Assembly: GCF_019236175.1 (NCBI RefSeq)
Contig: NZ_JAFAJM010000019.1
Span: 434,001 to 498,000, forward strand
DNA from: Chryseobacterium sp.
GTDB taxonomy: Bacteria > Bacteroidota > Bacteroidia > Flavobacteriales > Weeksellaceae
Direction: 5' to 3'
DNA length: 64,000 nucleotides
In this document: in pieces, positions 16,792 through 26,195 of the stretch
How positions within the stretch are numbered: the stretch's first letter is position 1
How the letters are laid out: every line of letters begins with the position of its first letter
Program-made: the position numbers and the translations under genes
The notes under the pieces: generated by a model
What the model was told of the DNA's origin: nothing
What the model saw: the letters and a program-made list of their open reading frames with translations, nothing else
The model's database searches: none

Positions 16792-17829
16792 ATGAATAAG
16801 TTTAAAAGAATCTCATTTTTACTGACCCTGTGTGTAACTTCAGCTTTATCCGCACAAAAACGTACTGAAGATTTTTCCATCAGCTTTCCTGAAAAAAAAC
16901 TTGATCAAAGTTATTATAAAACAATACAGCTCATCGACAACAGAATTGATACCACTTCACTGGGGATTGTTCAGAAAGGCGCCTTTAATACAAAAGCCAG
17001 AGTAGTTCCTACCACCAGTCTGAGTAATCAGTTTCAAAAGCTTCTGGATAACATCAACGGAGAAAATACGGAAGACGGAAACATTGTCATCCATCTTAAA
17101 CAACTTTATTTTGCGGAAACTACCGGAGCATTCAGCGAACACGGCTACTGCTATTTTCAGGCTTTTCTGTTTGCAAAAAATGACGACGGAACGTATTCCT
17201 ATTTAGATAAAATAGATCAGGTCATTGATCATTCCTCCATGGATGTAACCAAAGCCACTATGAAAAAAGGAAGTGAAATGGTAAGCGATTTTATCAGCAA
17301 AAATATTTCAAAGAAAGCCGGCAGCACGAATCATTATTCTTTTGCCGACCTGAAGAATTTTGACCATATTGAAAAGCAAAAATACAGCCTTTACAATTCA
17401 CCGGAACTGAAAGATGGTGTATATAAAGATTATAAGGCCTTCAGAGACCAGCAGCCTGAAAAAACAATTACCAGTGTAAAGTTCTACGGAAAGTCTCCAA
17501 AGATTATCAAAATATATGAAACGCTTGAGGGAAAGGAAAAGGAAATAAAGAAGAATGACAGTTACGCTATTGTCTACAAAGGAGATCCCTATATCTATAC
17601 TTCCGTTGATGATCTGTTTACAAAAGCTGAAAAAAAGGATAATGACTATTATTTTACCGGAAAAGTTAAAAGTACCGCAAAAACAGGGAATGTAGTGCTT
17701 GCTTCTGCTTTCTTCGGAATTATCGGAGGTTTAATTGCTTCCGGACCTGTAGCGACTCCTTTTGAATTGAAAATAGATTATCTGAACGGAGGATTTATCC
17801 CGATCCGGGAAATTAAACCGGAAAGGTAA
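16792..17829 (+). CDS. Secreted protein of unknown function
   Basis: A 345-residue protein with signal peptide (MNKFKRISFLLTLCVTSALSAQ). The first half has mixed alpha/beta character (LIDNRIDTTSLGIV, NQFQKLLDNI, DGNIVIHLKQLYF). A hydrophobic glycine-rich segment lies near residues 298-320 (VVLASAFFGIIGGLIASG), which may be a membrane-embedded or outer-membrane-associated loop. I do not recognise the family. It is a single gene between the terminators at 16729 and 17834; the sequence before it, TACTTTTA, differs from the -7 consensus in the last base. Confidence 0.7.
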   Translation: MNKFKRISFLLTLCVTSALSAQKRTEDFSISFPEKKLDQSYYKTIQLIDNRIDTTSLGIVQKGAFNTKARVVPTTSLSNQFQKLLDNINGENTEDGNIVIHLKQLYFAETTGAFSEHGYCYFQAFLFAKNDDGTYSYLDKIDQVIDHSSMDVTKATMKKGSEMVSDFISKNISKKAGSTNHYSFADLKNFDHIEKQKYSLYNSPELKDGVYKDYKAFRDQQPEKTITSVKFYGKSPKIIKIYETLEGKEKEIKKNDSYAIVYKGDPYIYTSVDDLFTKAEKKDNDYYFTGKVKSTAKTGNVVLASAFFGIIGGLIASGPVATPFELKIDYLNGGFIPIREIKPER

Positions 17830-17833
17830 ACAT

Positions 17834-17866
17834 CAAAAAAACCGCAGGCTTATCTGCGGTTCTTTT
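17834..17866. terminator. Bidirectional terminator between convergent genes
   Basis: AACCGCAG pairs with CTGCGGTT around a 6-nt loop, with an A run to the left and a T-rich stretch to the right. Confidence 0.8.
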
Positions 17867-17880
17867 AATATATTCTTAGA

Positions 17881-20613
17881 TTATTTTTTATTAAAATCTC
17901 CTGCAAAAACAGAAGTCAGCTTATCTTCACTGATGTACTTTCTGAGAACCTCATTGACCTGCCCTGCTTTTAATGCAGAAACCCTGGCCTCAAGAGTATC
18001 ATAATCATCCAGTGGAATTCCGTACTGAAGCTGGGTATTGACAAGCCCCATCAGGGTATTGTCATTTCCTAAGCCCGTCTTTCTTGATGTTAACCATGAA
18101 TTCAGGTTAGATTTTAATTCCTCTTCCGTGAATCCTTCTTTCACCGCTTTATTTACTTCTTCTTTCAATGCTTTGTTAACAGCATCTTTTTTAGTCGGGT
18201 TAAAAAAAGCATACCATCCCCAGGATGCCACGGTATTATCTGTAGGAATACTCAAATATGACCCGGCACCATAGCTGATCCCTTCTTTTTCACGGAGCCT
18301 CGTCGGAATTCTCGAGGTCATGAAGCCTCCGCTTCCCAACATTTCATTAGCAATAAGCAATGCCGGATAATCAGGACTTTTCCTATCCATTGAGAAACTG
18401 ATTTTTCCAATTGCCGCCCCGTTTTCTTTATCGGGTGTCAAATAGCTTTTATCTTCTTTTTTCGTCACAAAAAGTTCAGGCTTCACCAGTTCATAGCCTG
18501 ATTTCGAATTCCATTTTCCAAAGGTACCTTCCATCAGAGAAGAAACGGTTTTAGAATCCAGATCTCCGATCATCGTTCCTACCCCGTTATTACTTCCTAA
18601 CATTTTATTGTAAAAGTCTACCAGCTCCTGTCTTTTGATTGTTTTATTGGCTTCAATCTGCTCTTTGAAAGACGGCGTATAGAAAATACTTTCTTTAGGG
18701 TAATTCTGCGTGATTTTATCAATCTCATTGAATGCTAACGCTTGCGGATCATTTAAAGAACCTTCCAGATAAGTATTATACTCATTAACAGCTTTGGCTA
18801 ATTCTGCTTCAGGGAAAGTAGATTCAGTAAGAATTTCTTTCATCAGGTCCATTACTTTCGGCAAATACTCTTTATAAGTACTCACATTAGCAGCCAGTGT
18901 CTGACCTCTGAATGAGAAACTAATCGTAGACTTCCACTGATCCAGCATATCCTGGATCTGTTCTTTTGTATGAGATTGGGTTCCGGTTTTCATAACCTGT
19001 GCCATCAAAGCGCCTATTTGGGCTTTTCCACTAAGGTCTTTAGCATTCCCTACAGGAAAACGGAAACTTCCCATTACTTTTCCGCCTTTAATTTCTTTCT
19101 TAATAAGCCCAAATTTCATTCCGTTACTTAATTTCCCTTCGGAAAGATTTGCCTTTAAGTTTTTAATACTCGCTTCAAAAGGAGCCACTTCTTTTTCCAA
19201 TGCCTTCCCTTTATAATCTTTCGTTAAAGCCGCAATCTGGTCATTAGAATATTCTATATTTTTAACTCTTATTTCATCTTTAGTAGGTACAAATACACCC
19301 ACCGTTCTGTTATTGGTTTTAAAATATTTATCTGCAACCCGCTGTATATCGGCCAGTGTCAGTTTTTCAACATAATCACGATACAGCATTCCTAATTTAT
19401 AATTTCCGGCTCCAACGATTTCCGTTAGCCCAATCGCATAATTGATTGTGTTGTTCTTTGTATTCTCAATTTGTTTTAAAATTTTAGCTTTTGCCCTGGC
19501 TACATCCTGTTCCGTATATTTTATGCTGGCTACTTTATCAAGTTCTGCCCTGAACTCATTTTCTACCGCTTTCACATCTTTATCAGAAGGAACATCCAGG
19601 CCGAAATACATATATGATGCATCTCTTACCGTTGGCTGGTAAGAATATACAGAGGCCGCTTTATGAGAATCAATCATAGCTTTATATAAATATCCTGAAG
19701 GATCTGCCGTTAAAATTTCCGACAAAGCATCCAGGGCTGCATAATCTTTATCTGCATAAGGGGCTGTATGATACAATGCTCCGACAATTTTACTGTCTCC
19801 CGAACGTTTCAGTTCTACAAAACGTTCTCCATCCTGAGCCGGCTCTACCGTATAGGTCTGATCTAAAACTCTTGAAGGTTTTGGAATCACAGCGAAATGC
19901 TGAGAAATATAATGTAAGGCTTGTTTTTCGTCAAACTTCCCGGCTACCACAAGGGTAGCGTTGTCCGGCTGATAATGTTTTTCATAGAATTTTCTAAGAG
20001 TAGGTGCTTTTACCCTTTCAATATCTTCTTTACTTCCGATGGTACTGTTTCCGTAATTATGCCATAAATAGGCAGTCGACATAATACGTTCCATCAAAAC
20101 AGCTGCCGGATTGTTTTCTCCGATTTCAAATTCATTTCTTACCACTGAAAACTCTTTATCTAAATCTGCCTGAAGAATAGTAGCATTCACCATTCTGTCG
20201 GCCTCCATTTCTAAAGCCCATTTCAGATTCTCATCACTGGAAGGAAAGATTTCGTAATAATTCGTTCTGTCATACCAGGTAGTTCCATTGGCATCTCCCC
20301 CTTTATCCGACAATTGTTTTTTGATATCTCCTAATTTTTTGGTGCTTTTAAACAGCATATGTTCCAGCAAATGAGCCATTCCTTTTTCTCCGTAGCCCTC
20401 ATGTTTGGAACCTACATTATAAATGATATTTACTACCATATTACTTTGTGAAGAATCTGGAATCAAAAGAACTTTCATTCCGTTATTCAGGGTATATTCT
20501 TTTATCCCTTCTGTATTGCTGACAAACTGGGGAGCTTCGGCTTTTTGCGAAAACAAAGGTGTCGCAATGCCTGTAAAAAAAAGGACGGCTGTCCCAACGA
20601 TTAGATTTTTCAT
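17881..20613 (-). CDS. M16 family zinc peptidase (two-domain, insulinase-like)
   Basis: The start is set at the ATG at 20613, giving 910 residues with a good signal peptide (MKNLIVGTAVLFFTGIATPLFSQ). An ATG at 20655 would add 14 basic residues in front of it. The N-terminal M16 domain carries the inverted zinc motif HLLEH (about 81-85) and the downstream VRNEFEIGENN with the third zinc-binding glutamate. The second M16 domain (residues of about 490-910) lacks HxxEH and is expected to be non-catalytic, closing the chamber. A periplasmic or surface peptidase that degrades short peptides. It is convergent with the preceding gene. Confidence 0.9.
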   Translation of the reverse strand: MKNLIVGTAVLFFTGIATPLFSQKAEAPQFVSNTEGIKEYTLNNGMKVLLIPDSSQSNMVVNIIYNVGSKHEGYGEKGMAHLLEHMLFKSTKKLGDIKKQLSDKGGDANGTTWYDRTNYYEIFPSSDENLKWALEMEADRMVNATILQADLDKEFSVVRNEFEIGENNPAAVLMERIMSTAYLWHNYGNSTIGSKEDIERVKAPTLRKFYEKHYQPDNATLVVAGKFDEKQALHYISQHFAVIPKPSRVLDQTYTVEPAQDGERFVELKRSGDSKIVGALYHTAPYADKDYAALDALSEILTADPSGYLYKAMIDSHKAASVYSYQPTVRDASYMYFGLDVPSDKDVKAVENEFRAELDKVASIKYTEQDVARAKAKILKQIENTKNNTINYAIGLTEIVGAGNYKLGMLYRDYVEKLTLADIQRVADKYFKTNNRTVGVFVPTKDEIRVKNIEYSNDQIAALTKDYKGKALEKEVAPFEASIKNLKANLSEGKLSNGMKFGLIKKEIKGGKVMGSFRFPVGNAKDLSGKAQIGALMAQVMKTGTQSHTKEQIQDMLDQWKSTISFSFRGQTLAANVSTYKEYLPKVMDLMKEILTESTFPEAELAKAVNEYNTYLEGSLNDPQALAFNEIDKITQNYPKESIFYTPSFKEQIEANKTIKRQELVDFYNKMLGSNNGVGTMIGDLDSKTVSSLMEGTFGKWNSKSGYELVKPELFVTKKEDKSYLTPDKENGAAIGKISFSMDRKSPDYPALLIANEMLGSGGFMTSRIPTRLREKEGISYGAGSYLSIPTDNTVASWGWYAFFNPTKKDAVNKALKEEVNKAVKEGFTEEELKSNLNSWLTSRKTGLGNDNTLMGLVNTQLQYGIPLDDYDTLEARVSALKAGQVNEVLRKYISEDKLTSVFAGDFNKK

Positions 20614-20744
20614 GTGTTTTATTTTAAATCTGTTAAATTTGTAAGAGGTTCTCATGGTTCTTATAAATAATTAGACAACATAAATCACCGGAATGTTACA
20701 AATTTTGTCATACAATTGCAGAATTAATACAACATAGTTAAACA

Positions 20745-21455
20745 ATGAAATCAAAAGCCTTATTCAACTGGAGCAGCGGAAAAGATTCCTCATTAGCACT
20801 TTACAAAATACTCGGAGAAAACAGGTATGAAGTGACAGCCCTGCTGACAAGTATTAATAAGGAATTTCAGAGAATTTCCATGCATGGGGTTCATACTTCT
20901 CTTTTAGAACAGCAGGCTTCACGCATTGGAATCCCTCTCATAAAAATGGAGCTTCCGAAAGAACCTTCCATGGAGGAATATCAGGAAATCATGAACAGGA
21001 CAATGTCTGAAATAAAATCTCAGGGAGTTACCTATTCTATTTTTGGAGATATTTTTCTGGAAGATTTACGAAAATACAGGGAAGAGCAATTGAATACAAT
21101 CGGAATGGAAGCTGTTTTTCCACTTTGGAAACAAAATACTTCAGATCTTATTCATGAATTTTTAGCACTGGGTTTTAAAACCATTGTTACTTGTGTGAAC
21201 GGGGCTTATCTGGATAAAAGCTTTGCAGGCAGAATCATTGATCATGATTTTATTAAAGATTTACCGGAAAATGTGGATCCATGTGGAGAAAACGGAGAAT
21301 TTCATACGTTTACTTTTGACGGTCCTATTTTCAGAAATCCGGTAGCTTTTGAAATTGGAGAAACCGTAAAAAAAACATATCCCAAGCCTAAAGCTTTACC
21401 GGAGGATCCTGAAGAAGAATATATTTTCTGGTTCTGTGATCTGATTTCAAAATAA
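20745..21455 (+). CDS. PP-loop ATPase, diphthine-ammonia ligase (Dph6)-like
   Basis: A 236-residue cytoplasmic protein starting with the PP-loop SSGKDSSLALY (about 10-20), which grips pyrophosphate in N-type ATP hydrolases. GDIFLEDLRKYREEQL and CVNGAYLDKSFAGR, followed by DPCGENGEFHTF, are the signature of the Dph6 family. Eukaryotic and archaeal members amidate diphthine on elongation factor 2; bacteria lack diphthamide, so the bacterial substrate is unknown. It is convergent with the decarboxylase gene, with an inverted repeat rather than a normal terminator between them. Confidence 0.85.
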   Translation: MKSKALFNWSSGKDSSLALYKILGENRYEVTALLTSINKEFQRISMHGVHTSLLEQQASRIGIPLIKMELPKEPSMEEYQEIMNRTMSEIKSQGVTYSIFGDIFLEDLRKYREEQLNTIGMEAVFPLWKQNTSDLIHEFLALGFKTIVTCVNGAYLDKSFAGRIIDHDFIKDLPENVDPCGENGEFHTFTFDGPIFRNPVAFEIGETVKKTYPKPKALPEDPEEEYIFWFCDLISK

Positions 21456-21458
21456 GCT

Positions 21459-21542
21459 CTGCCACAAATACCTGAATAGAACAGTCGGTTAAAAAACGTT
21501 CTCTGCAGATCAAGATTAAATGTTTTCAAGTATTTATGGCAG
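21459..21542. repeat. Inverted repeat with 18-bp arms between convergent genes
   Basis: The arms CTGCCACAAATACCTGAA (21459-21476) and TTCAAGTATTTATGGCAG (21525-21542) match at 16 of 18 positions and are 48 nt apart, with a shorter AGAAC/GTTCT pairing inside. Ends like GCCACAAATAC are typical of dispersed palindromic repeats in flavobacterial intergenic DNA. There is no T tail or transposase. Confidence 0.6.
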
Positions 21543-21549
21543 TAGAATA

Positions 21550-22959
21550 TTAATTTACATCTGCTATGACTTCATTCATGGTATCAAAGATCAGCTGTAC
21601 ATCTGTTTCACTGGTTATCCAGTTGACAAAAGCGGCCCTGATTCCTTTATGCTGATTATAGAACGTAGGGGTCATAAAAACTTTCCCTGTGTCATTAAGC
21701 ATTTCAAGGAACTTCTCTACTTCATTCTGTTTTGCGTCATCTTTTAAGGTGAAACATACCGTATTAAGTCTAACCGGGGCTAAGAGTTTAAAATCATTAC
21801 TGTTTTCAATAAGCCGCCCGAAATTTCTGGCCAGGGAAACATTATTCTCCACAATATCCCGATAACCATTTTTACCGTAAGCCATCATAGAAAACCAGGC
21901 TGGAAGTGCTTTTAAGCGTCTTGAATTCTCCGGAAGAAAATTTAAATACCCGAAATTATCCAAAGGATCTCCAAGATAAGGAGCATTTGAATTCTGGAAG
22001 GTTTCCATCTGTAAGATTCTATATTCTTCTTTCACCAGAAATACCGCACTTTCATAAGGTACATTCAGCCATTTATGGCAATCTACAGTAATGCTGTCTG
22101 CATATTCCCAGTCTTTTACAAGGTGTTTATAATGTTCCGAGCAGGCCGCAAAACCACCAAATGCAGCATCGATATGCCACCAGAAATTATATTGCTCTTT
22201 CAGTTTTCTGATTTCCATAAAATCATCGAAGTCTACCGTATTTACAGTTCCTCCACTGGAGATCAATATAAACGGTTCACCATCCAGCCTTTTAATCTGC
22301 TCTTCCAGATCCGGAACAGAGATGGCTTCGCGATCGCTTCCTTCGGTTTTAATTTTGATCATATTATTACTGCCTAGTCCCAAAAGGGCAAGCGATTTAA
22401 CGGAAGATGAATGAGGTGTTGCAGTCAGCACTCTGAATACTTCTGAAACGCCTTCCTTGGCTACATCTCTGCTTTTTTCCTTTCCCAGCCATTGACGGGC
22501 AACAGCCAGGCAGGTAAAATTAGACATTGTTGCCCCGGTGACAAAACCACCCAGAAAATGATGCGGAAGCTCCAGAAGTTCCAGAATAAATTTAACCGTT
22601 TCCAGCTCTACATTCGCTGAAATATCTCCTTGTCCTTTTGTAGACTGTGTATTCTGATCATAAATAGTCGTCAGCCAGTCCCCGGCCACAGAAGCCGGAG
22701 TAGTCCCTCCGGTGACAAATCCAAGATACCTCGGCCCGGATGATCCCACCATCACAGGCTCAAATCTTTCATTAAATATCCTGATGACTTCTTCTGTTCC
22801 ATAGCCGTTTTCCGGAAGATCTGCCAGCTCCGGTACGGAAACATTCGGTACTGATGTAGCCCTGTCTGCAAGTGAATTCAGATATTCAGAGCCTTGTTTC
22901 TTTATAATATCCAGCAGATGGCTGATGTTGACAGCGTCGTTTTTCAAATGTTCTTTCAT
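21550..22959 (-). CDS. PLP-dependent aromatic amino acid decarboxylase (group II)
   Basis: A 469-residue enzyme of the group II pyridoxal-phosphate decarboxylases, which turn aromatic or related L-amino acids into amines. The Schiff-base lysine lies in TVDCHKWLNVPYES (about residue 295), with the cofactor-binding HIDAAFGGFAACS upstream and GYLNFLPENSRRLKALPAW typical of the family downstream. The N-terminus has PRYLGFVTGGTTPASV. It is cytoplasmic and stands alone, so the substrate (tyrosine, tryptophan, DOPA or other) cannot be read from context. Confidence 0.88.
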   Translation of the reverse strand: MKEHLKNDAVNISHLLDIIKKQGSEYLNSLADRATSVPNVSVPELADLPENGYGTEEVIRIFNERFEPVMVGSSGPRYLGFVTGGTTPASVAGDWLTTIYDQNTQSTKGQGDISANVELETVKFILELLELPHHFLGGFVTGATMSNFTCLAVARQWLGKEKSRDVAKEGVSEVFRVLTATPHSSSVKSLALLGLGSNNMIKIKTEGSDREAISVPDLEEQIKRLDGEPFILISSGGTVNTVDFDDFMEIRKLKEQYNFWWHIDAAFGGFAACSEHYKHLVKDWEYADSITVDCHKWLNVPYESAVFLVKEEYRILQMETFQNSNAPYLGDPLDNFGYLNFLPENSRRLKALPAWFSMMAYGKNGYRDIVENNVSLARNFGRLIENSNDFKLLAPVRLNTVCFTLKDDAKQNEVEKFLEMLNDTGKVFMTPTFYNQHKGIRAAFVNWITSETDVQLIFDTMNEVIADVN

Positions 22960-22986
22960 GATATTGTGATTAATAAATCATCTTTT

Positions 22987-22994
22987 CAAATGTA
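22987..22994 (-). promoter_or_regulatory. -7 promoter element TACATTTG of the decarboxylase gene
   Basis: A minus-strand TAnnTTTG match 27 nt upstream of the start at 22959. Confidence 0.5.
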
Positions 22995-23127
22995 TCAAAT
23001 ACTTAACAAAAATCCATTAAATACCTGTAAAATATCCTTTCTTAGCACGCATTTTGCATCCTATACCGCTTTTAAAAGTTTCAGTATCTTTAAGAATATC
23101 AATTTTAATCTAAAAAAATAAACACCC

Positions 23128-24234
23128 GTGATCAGAAATTTAATGTTCCTTCTCCCTTTTTGTTTTTTATTGTCATGTAAAACAGAAAAACCAGTACCTC
23201 CTGTTGATAAAAAAACAATTATTGACTCTACTGTAACAGCTTTTCAGAAAACACTCCTTAAGCAACAGATCGATTCTGTTTTTAAAAAATATCATTTTAA
23301 CGGCAGTATCGCAGTATTCAAAGATTCTCTGCCATTATACAGAAAAGAAAACGGATACTCCAACTTTAGAACAAAAGCCAGAATTGACAGCAATACCATT
23401 TTTGCCATTGGTTCTGTAAGCAAACAGTTTACTGCCGTCATGATTTTACTTCAGATGGAACAGGGCAAACTGAATGTTAATGATAAGGTTTCAAAATATC
23501 TAAAAGAATTTCAGAATAAAGAGTATGAAAATATCACTATCCATCAGCTCCTAAACCATACTTCAGGACTCAACCTGATGGGCGGTAAACTGATGTTCAA
23601 AAGCGGCTCCGGTTTTTTCTATTCAAATGACGGATTTAATACCTTAGGTAAAATCATTGAAAAAGTATCCGGTACATCCTATGATGAAAATGTACAGGAA
23701 CTTTTTAAAAAGGCAGGAATGACCAGATCTTCCACCGGAGATATTTTTAAAGGAAACAATTTTGCCAGCGCTTATCTCGGAAACGGAACTCATGCCCAGG
23801 AAGTTCCCAATATGCCCAAAAGACTCGGGGGAAAAGAAATCGGAACTCCTGCAGGCGGAATACTTTCTACCATTCAGGATCTTCATCTGTGGAACAATGC
23901 TTTATACGGCGGAAAAATCCTGAAACCCGAAACCCTTAAACTCTTTATGGCTAAAAGTGCTGAAAGACATCATGCCATTTTAGGTAAAATGGGCTATGCT
24001 TATGGAATTATGCTGAATATCGGAAAACCTAATTCCTATTTTCACAGCGGATATATAAAAGGCTCTCCTTCTCTGAATATCTATTATCCGGAAACTAAAA
24101 CCTCCGTCATCATTCTGTCCAATATCGCGGATGAGGAAAAAGGCAAAGCTTTGGTATTTAAGCCTCATATTGAAGTAAAAAAGATTACGGATAATCTGGA
24201 ATCGACTCTTAGCCAGCTTGCACAAAAAAATTAG
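23128..24234 (+). CDS. Serine beta-lactamase-like hydrolase lipoprotein
   Basis: A 368-residue protein starting at GTG, which gives a basic N-terminus (MIRNLMFLLPFCFLLSC) with lipobox LLSC; the ATG at 23143 would remove the positive charge. It is a class C beta-lactamase/D-alanine carboxypeptidase fold: SVSK (SxxK, residues 96-99) with the nucleophilic serine, YSN in the second motif, and HSGYIKG in place of KTG. Such lipoproteins are usually esterases or peptidases rather than antibiotic-resistance enzymes. It is followed after 30 nt by the 2H phosphoesterase gene, probably on the same transcript. Confidence 0.85.
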   Translation: MIRNLMFLLPFCFLLSCKTEKPVPPVDKKTIIDSTVTAFQKTLLKQQIDSVFKKYHFNGSIAVFKDSLPLYRKENGYSNFRTKARIDSNTIFAIGSVSKQFTAVMILLQMEQGKLNVNDKVSKYLKEFQNKEYENITIHQLLNHTSGLNLMGGKLMFKSGSGFFYSNDGFNTLGKIIEKVSGTSYDENVQELFKKAGMTRSSTGDIFKGNNFASAYLGNGTHAQEVPNMPKRLGGKEIGTPAGGILSTIQDLHLWNNALYGGKILKPETLKLFMAKSAERHHAILGKMGYAYGIMLNIGKPNSYFHSGYIKGSPSLNIYYPETKTSVIILSNIADEEKGKALVFKPHIEVKKITDNLESTLSQLAQKN

Positions 24235-24264
24235 GTACCTTTACGTGGACTGATTTTTAATGGT

Positions 24265-24792
24265 ATGAAAAAGTTATATTTCATTGCAATCTATCCTCCT
24301 AAAGCGATCATTGATGAAATAAAGGCTTTTAAAAGAGACTTTGCCGAATGCTATGACAACTCCAAAGCATTAAAAAATGATGCTCATATTACCCTTTTCC
24401 CTCCTTTCGCCAGAGAACAGGAAATGGAAGATGATATTTTGACTGCATTTCATAAAATAAATACGGATATTTCTCCATTTGAAGTAAGCCTGAATGGATT
24501 TGGAAGCTTCCCTAATCCTAAAAATCCCGTGATCTTCGTTCAGCCGGAAAACAATTCCGGTTTAACAGAGCTTTTCAACAGAGTGAAACAACAATTCAGC
24601 TTTATGGCATATTCTTTTACCCCACACATAACGGTTGGGTATAGGGATTTAAACTGGGAAAATTACCTTAGAGCCTGGGAAAAATATCAGTCAAAAGAAT
24701 ACAAAACTAGTTTTTTAGTTGACAGAATTCTCCTTCTGCGTCATGACGGAACCTGGATTCCCGTTGCTGAAAAAAAATTAGATAAAGGCTAA
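24265..24792 (+). CDS. 2H phosphoesterase (2'-5' RNA ligase family)
   Basis: A 175-residue cytoplasmic protein with two HxT motifs, HITLF (about residue 41) and HITVGY (about 121), the paired catalytic sites of the 2H phosphoesterase superfamily. Members cleave or join 2',5' or cyclic phosphodiesters in RNA; the physiological substrate in bacteria is unclear. It lies 30 nt downstream of the serine hydrolase and ends in a strong terminator. Confidence 0.85.
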   Translation: MKKLYFIAIYPPKAIIDEIKAFKRDFAECYDNSKALKNDAHITLFPPFAREQEMEDDILTAFHKINTDISPFEVSLNGFGSFPNPKNPVIFVQPENNSGLTELFNRVKQQFSFMAYSFTPHITVGYRDLNWENYLRAWEKYQSKEYKTSFLVDRILLLRHDGTWIPVAEKKLDKG

Positions 24793-24832
24793 AAAAATAA
24801 ATCCGGTTGTTTAAACCGGATTTATTTTTATT
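24792..24832. terminator. Strong bidirectional terminator
   Basis: AAAAATAAATCCGGTT pairs perfectly with AACCGGATTTATTTTT around a short loop, serving both convergent genes. Confidence 0.9.
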
Positions 24833-26193
24833 TATTCTTTTATTATTTTTTGGGAGATAATCTGTTGCCCGTCTTCGGTGACGTTTACCAGATATGAGCC
24901 TGAAGGGACATTTCGTATATCCACAAATACCGTTGAAGAATCTTTTAATTCAGATCTTGCAGGAATTAGCTTTCCGGAAACATCATATATTTCAATACTG
25001 ATATTTTTTGAAAAATCCTGTTTACCCCTGATATAAAACTCTCCGTCCACAGGGTTAGGGTAAATGCTGTATCTTCTTTCAGCAGCCTTTACAGCAGCCA
25101 CTTTAAGTGTTGATTTACTCAACGTCCAGGTAAGATTGGTAAAATGGAGCGTACTGTGGTTATTGACTTTTAAAAGAGGGCTATTATCGGTTACTGAAAA
25201 AAGCAAAGTATTATTTCCGCTGTTCAGCTGAGAAGGTGTAATCGTTATGGTATTGCCGGTAGCACTAAGAGCTGTTCCGTTGAGTTTCCATGAGTTGACC
25301 AGTGTATTGGGAACAGGGAGAATTTCATTTACTGTAAAAGTAACATTTCCACTGGCATTTACCGTAGTATTATTGGCGGGGGTATAAGAATCTACGGGAG
25401 AAACCAGAGAATGAATTCTTTCAATAATTGCTTCTTTACAGACAGAACAGAACTGCTGGTTGAGATACCTCATCTCACAGCTCTGGTGAGGTCTGAACCA
25501 GCTTGGACTTTCCGTATAAGGATAAACCCCTACACTATTCAGCCCTACCCAGTTTTTCCACTTTACGGTTGCAGGATTGGAGGTTTGGGTTTTATTAGGA
25601 GATTCTCCCGAACCGGCAAACCAGTATTCATCAGCAAGTTTACCAAAAGAATGCCCCAGTTCATGCACTACAATTTCATTGGAAGATCCGTTTAACGAAG
25701 CAAATGCATAGGTTCCTCCACATCCACCGTATTCTGTAGAATTTCCTAACACATAGGTAATGTCATAATCAGGAATATTGGCTGCCAGTACCTGTCCTAC
25801 TTTATTGGTTGTACTGCTGTAAATACATCTGTGAACGCCATTATCAAAGCTGGATCCGAGATAATTGTTAGGATTGGAAACAGGAATCACAGGTTCTGTA
25901 ACATCTGTGGCAGTTCCCGGATGCTTCACTCCCGATTCTGTAGAGATTACTTTGACAGCATACGCATTAAAATAGTTTTTATATTCGGTATAGGGACTTT
26001 TGGTAAAAAGATAATTAATGGTTGCCTGTGCTGATGAAACAAAGGAGGCTTGCTGTGCAGAGGTGAATCCGTCTCCCAGAACGGCAATGATAACACGTTT
26101 GTCATTAGCTCCGTTTTGTAAAAGGGAAACTTTCTCAAATACCTGAGCAAAACAATTGCTACCGATTAAAAGGGATAATAAAATTTTTTTCAT
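24832..26193 (-). CDS. Secreted M64-family metallopeptidase with T9SS type A tail
   Basis: A 453-residue protein with signal peptide (MKKILLSLLIGSNCFAQ) and a peptidase M64 domain (IgA-peptidase family). The opening VIIAVLGDGFTSAQQ and the zinc site VVHELGHSFGKLADEYW (HExxH near residue 176 with a later acidic ligand) are typical. An Ig-like linker (about 275-360) leads to a type A sorting domain (YSIYPNPVDGEFYI, YDVSGKL, VPSGSYLVNV), so it should be exported by the type IX system. The preceding gene ends 2 nt before its start, so the two are co-transcribed and may work together. Confidence 0.9.
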   Translation of the reverse strand: MKKILLSLLIGSNCFAQVFEKVSLLQNGANDKRVIIAVLGDGFTSAQQASFVSSAQATINYLFTKSPYTEYKNYFNAYAVKVISTESGVKHPGTATDVTEPVIPVSNPNNYLGSSFDNGVHRCIYSSTTNKVGQVLAANIPDYDITYVLGNSTEYGGCGGTYAFASLNGSSNEIVVHELGHSFGKLADEYWFAGSGESPNKTQTSNPATVKWKNWVGLNSVGVYPYTESPSWFRPHQSCEMRYLNQQFCSVCKEAIIERIHSLVSPVDSYTPANNTTVNASGNVTFTVNEILPVPNTLVNSWKLNGTALSATGNTITITPSQLNSGNNTLLFSVTDNSPLLKVNNHSTLHFTNLTWTLSKSTLKVAAVKAAERRYSIYPNPVDGEFYIRGKQDFSKNISIEIYDVSGKLIPARSELKDSSTVFVDIRNVPSGSYLVNVTEDGQQIISQKIIKE

Positions 26194-26195
26194 GA

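Noticed and set aside
23128..24234. Antibiotic-resistance beta-lactamase
   Set aside because: The third motif is HSG rather than KTG and it is a lipoprotein of the broad serine-hydrolase family; resistance cannot be claimed.
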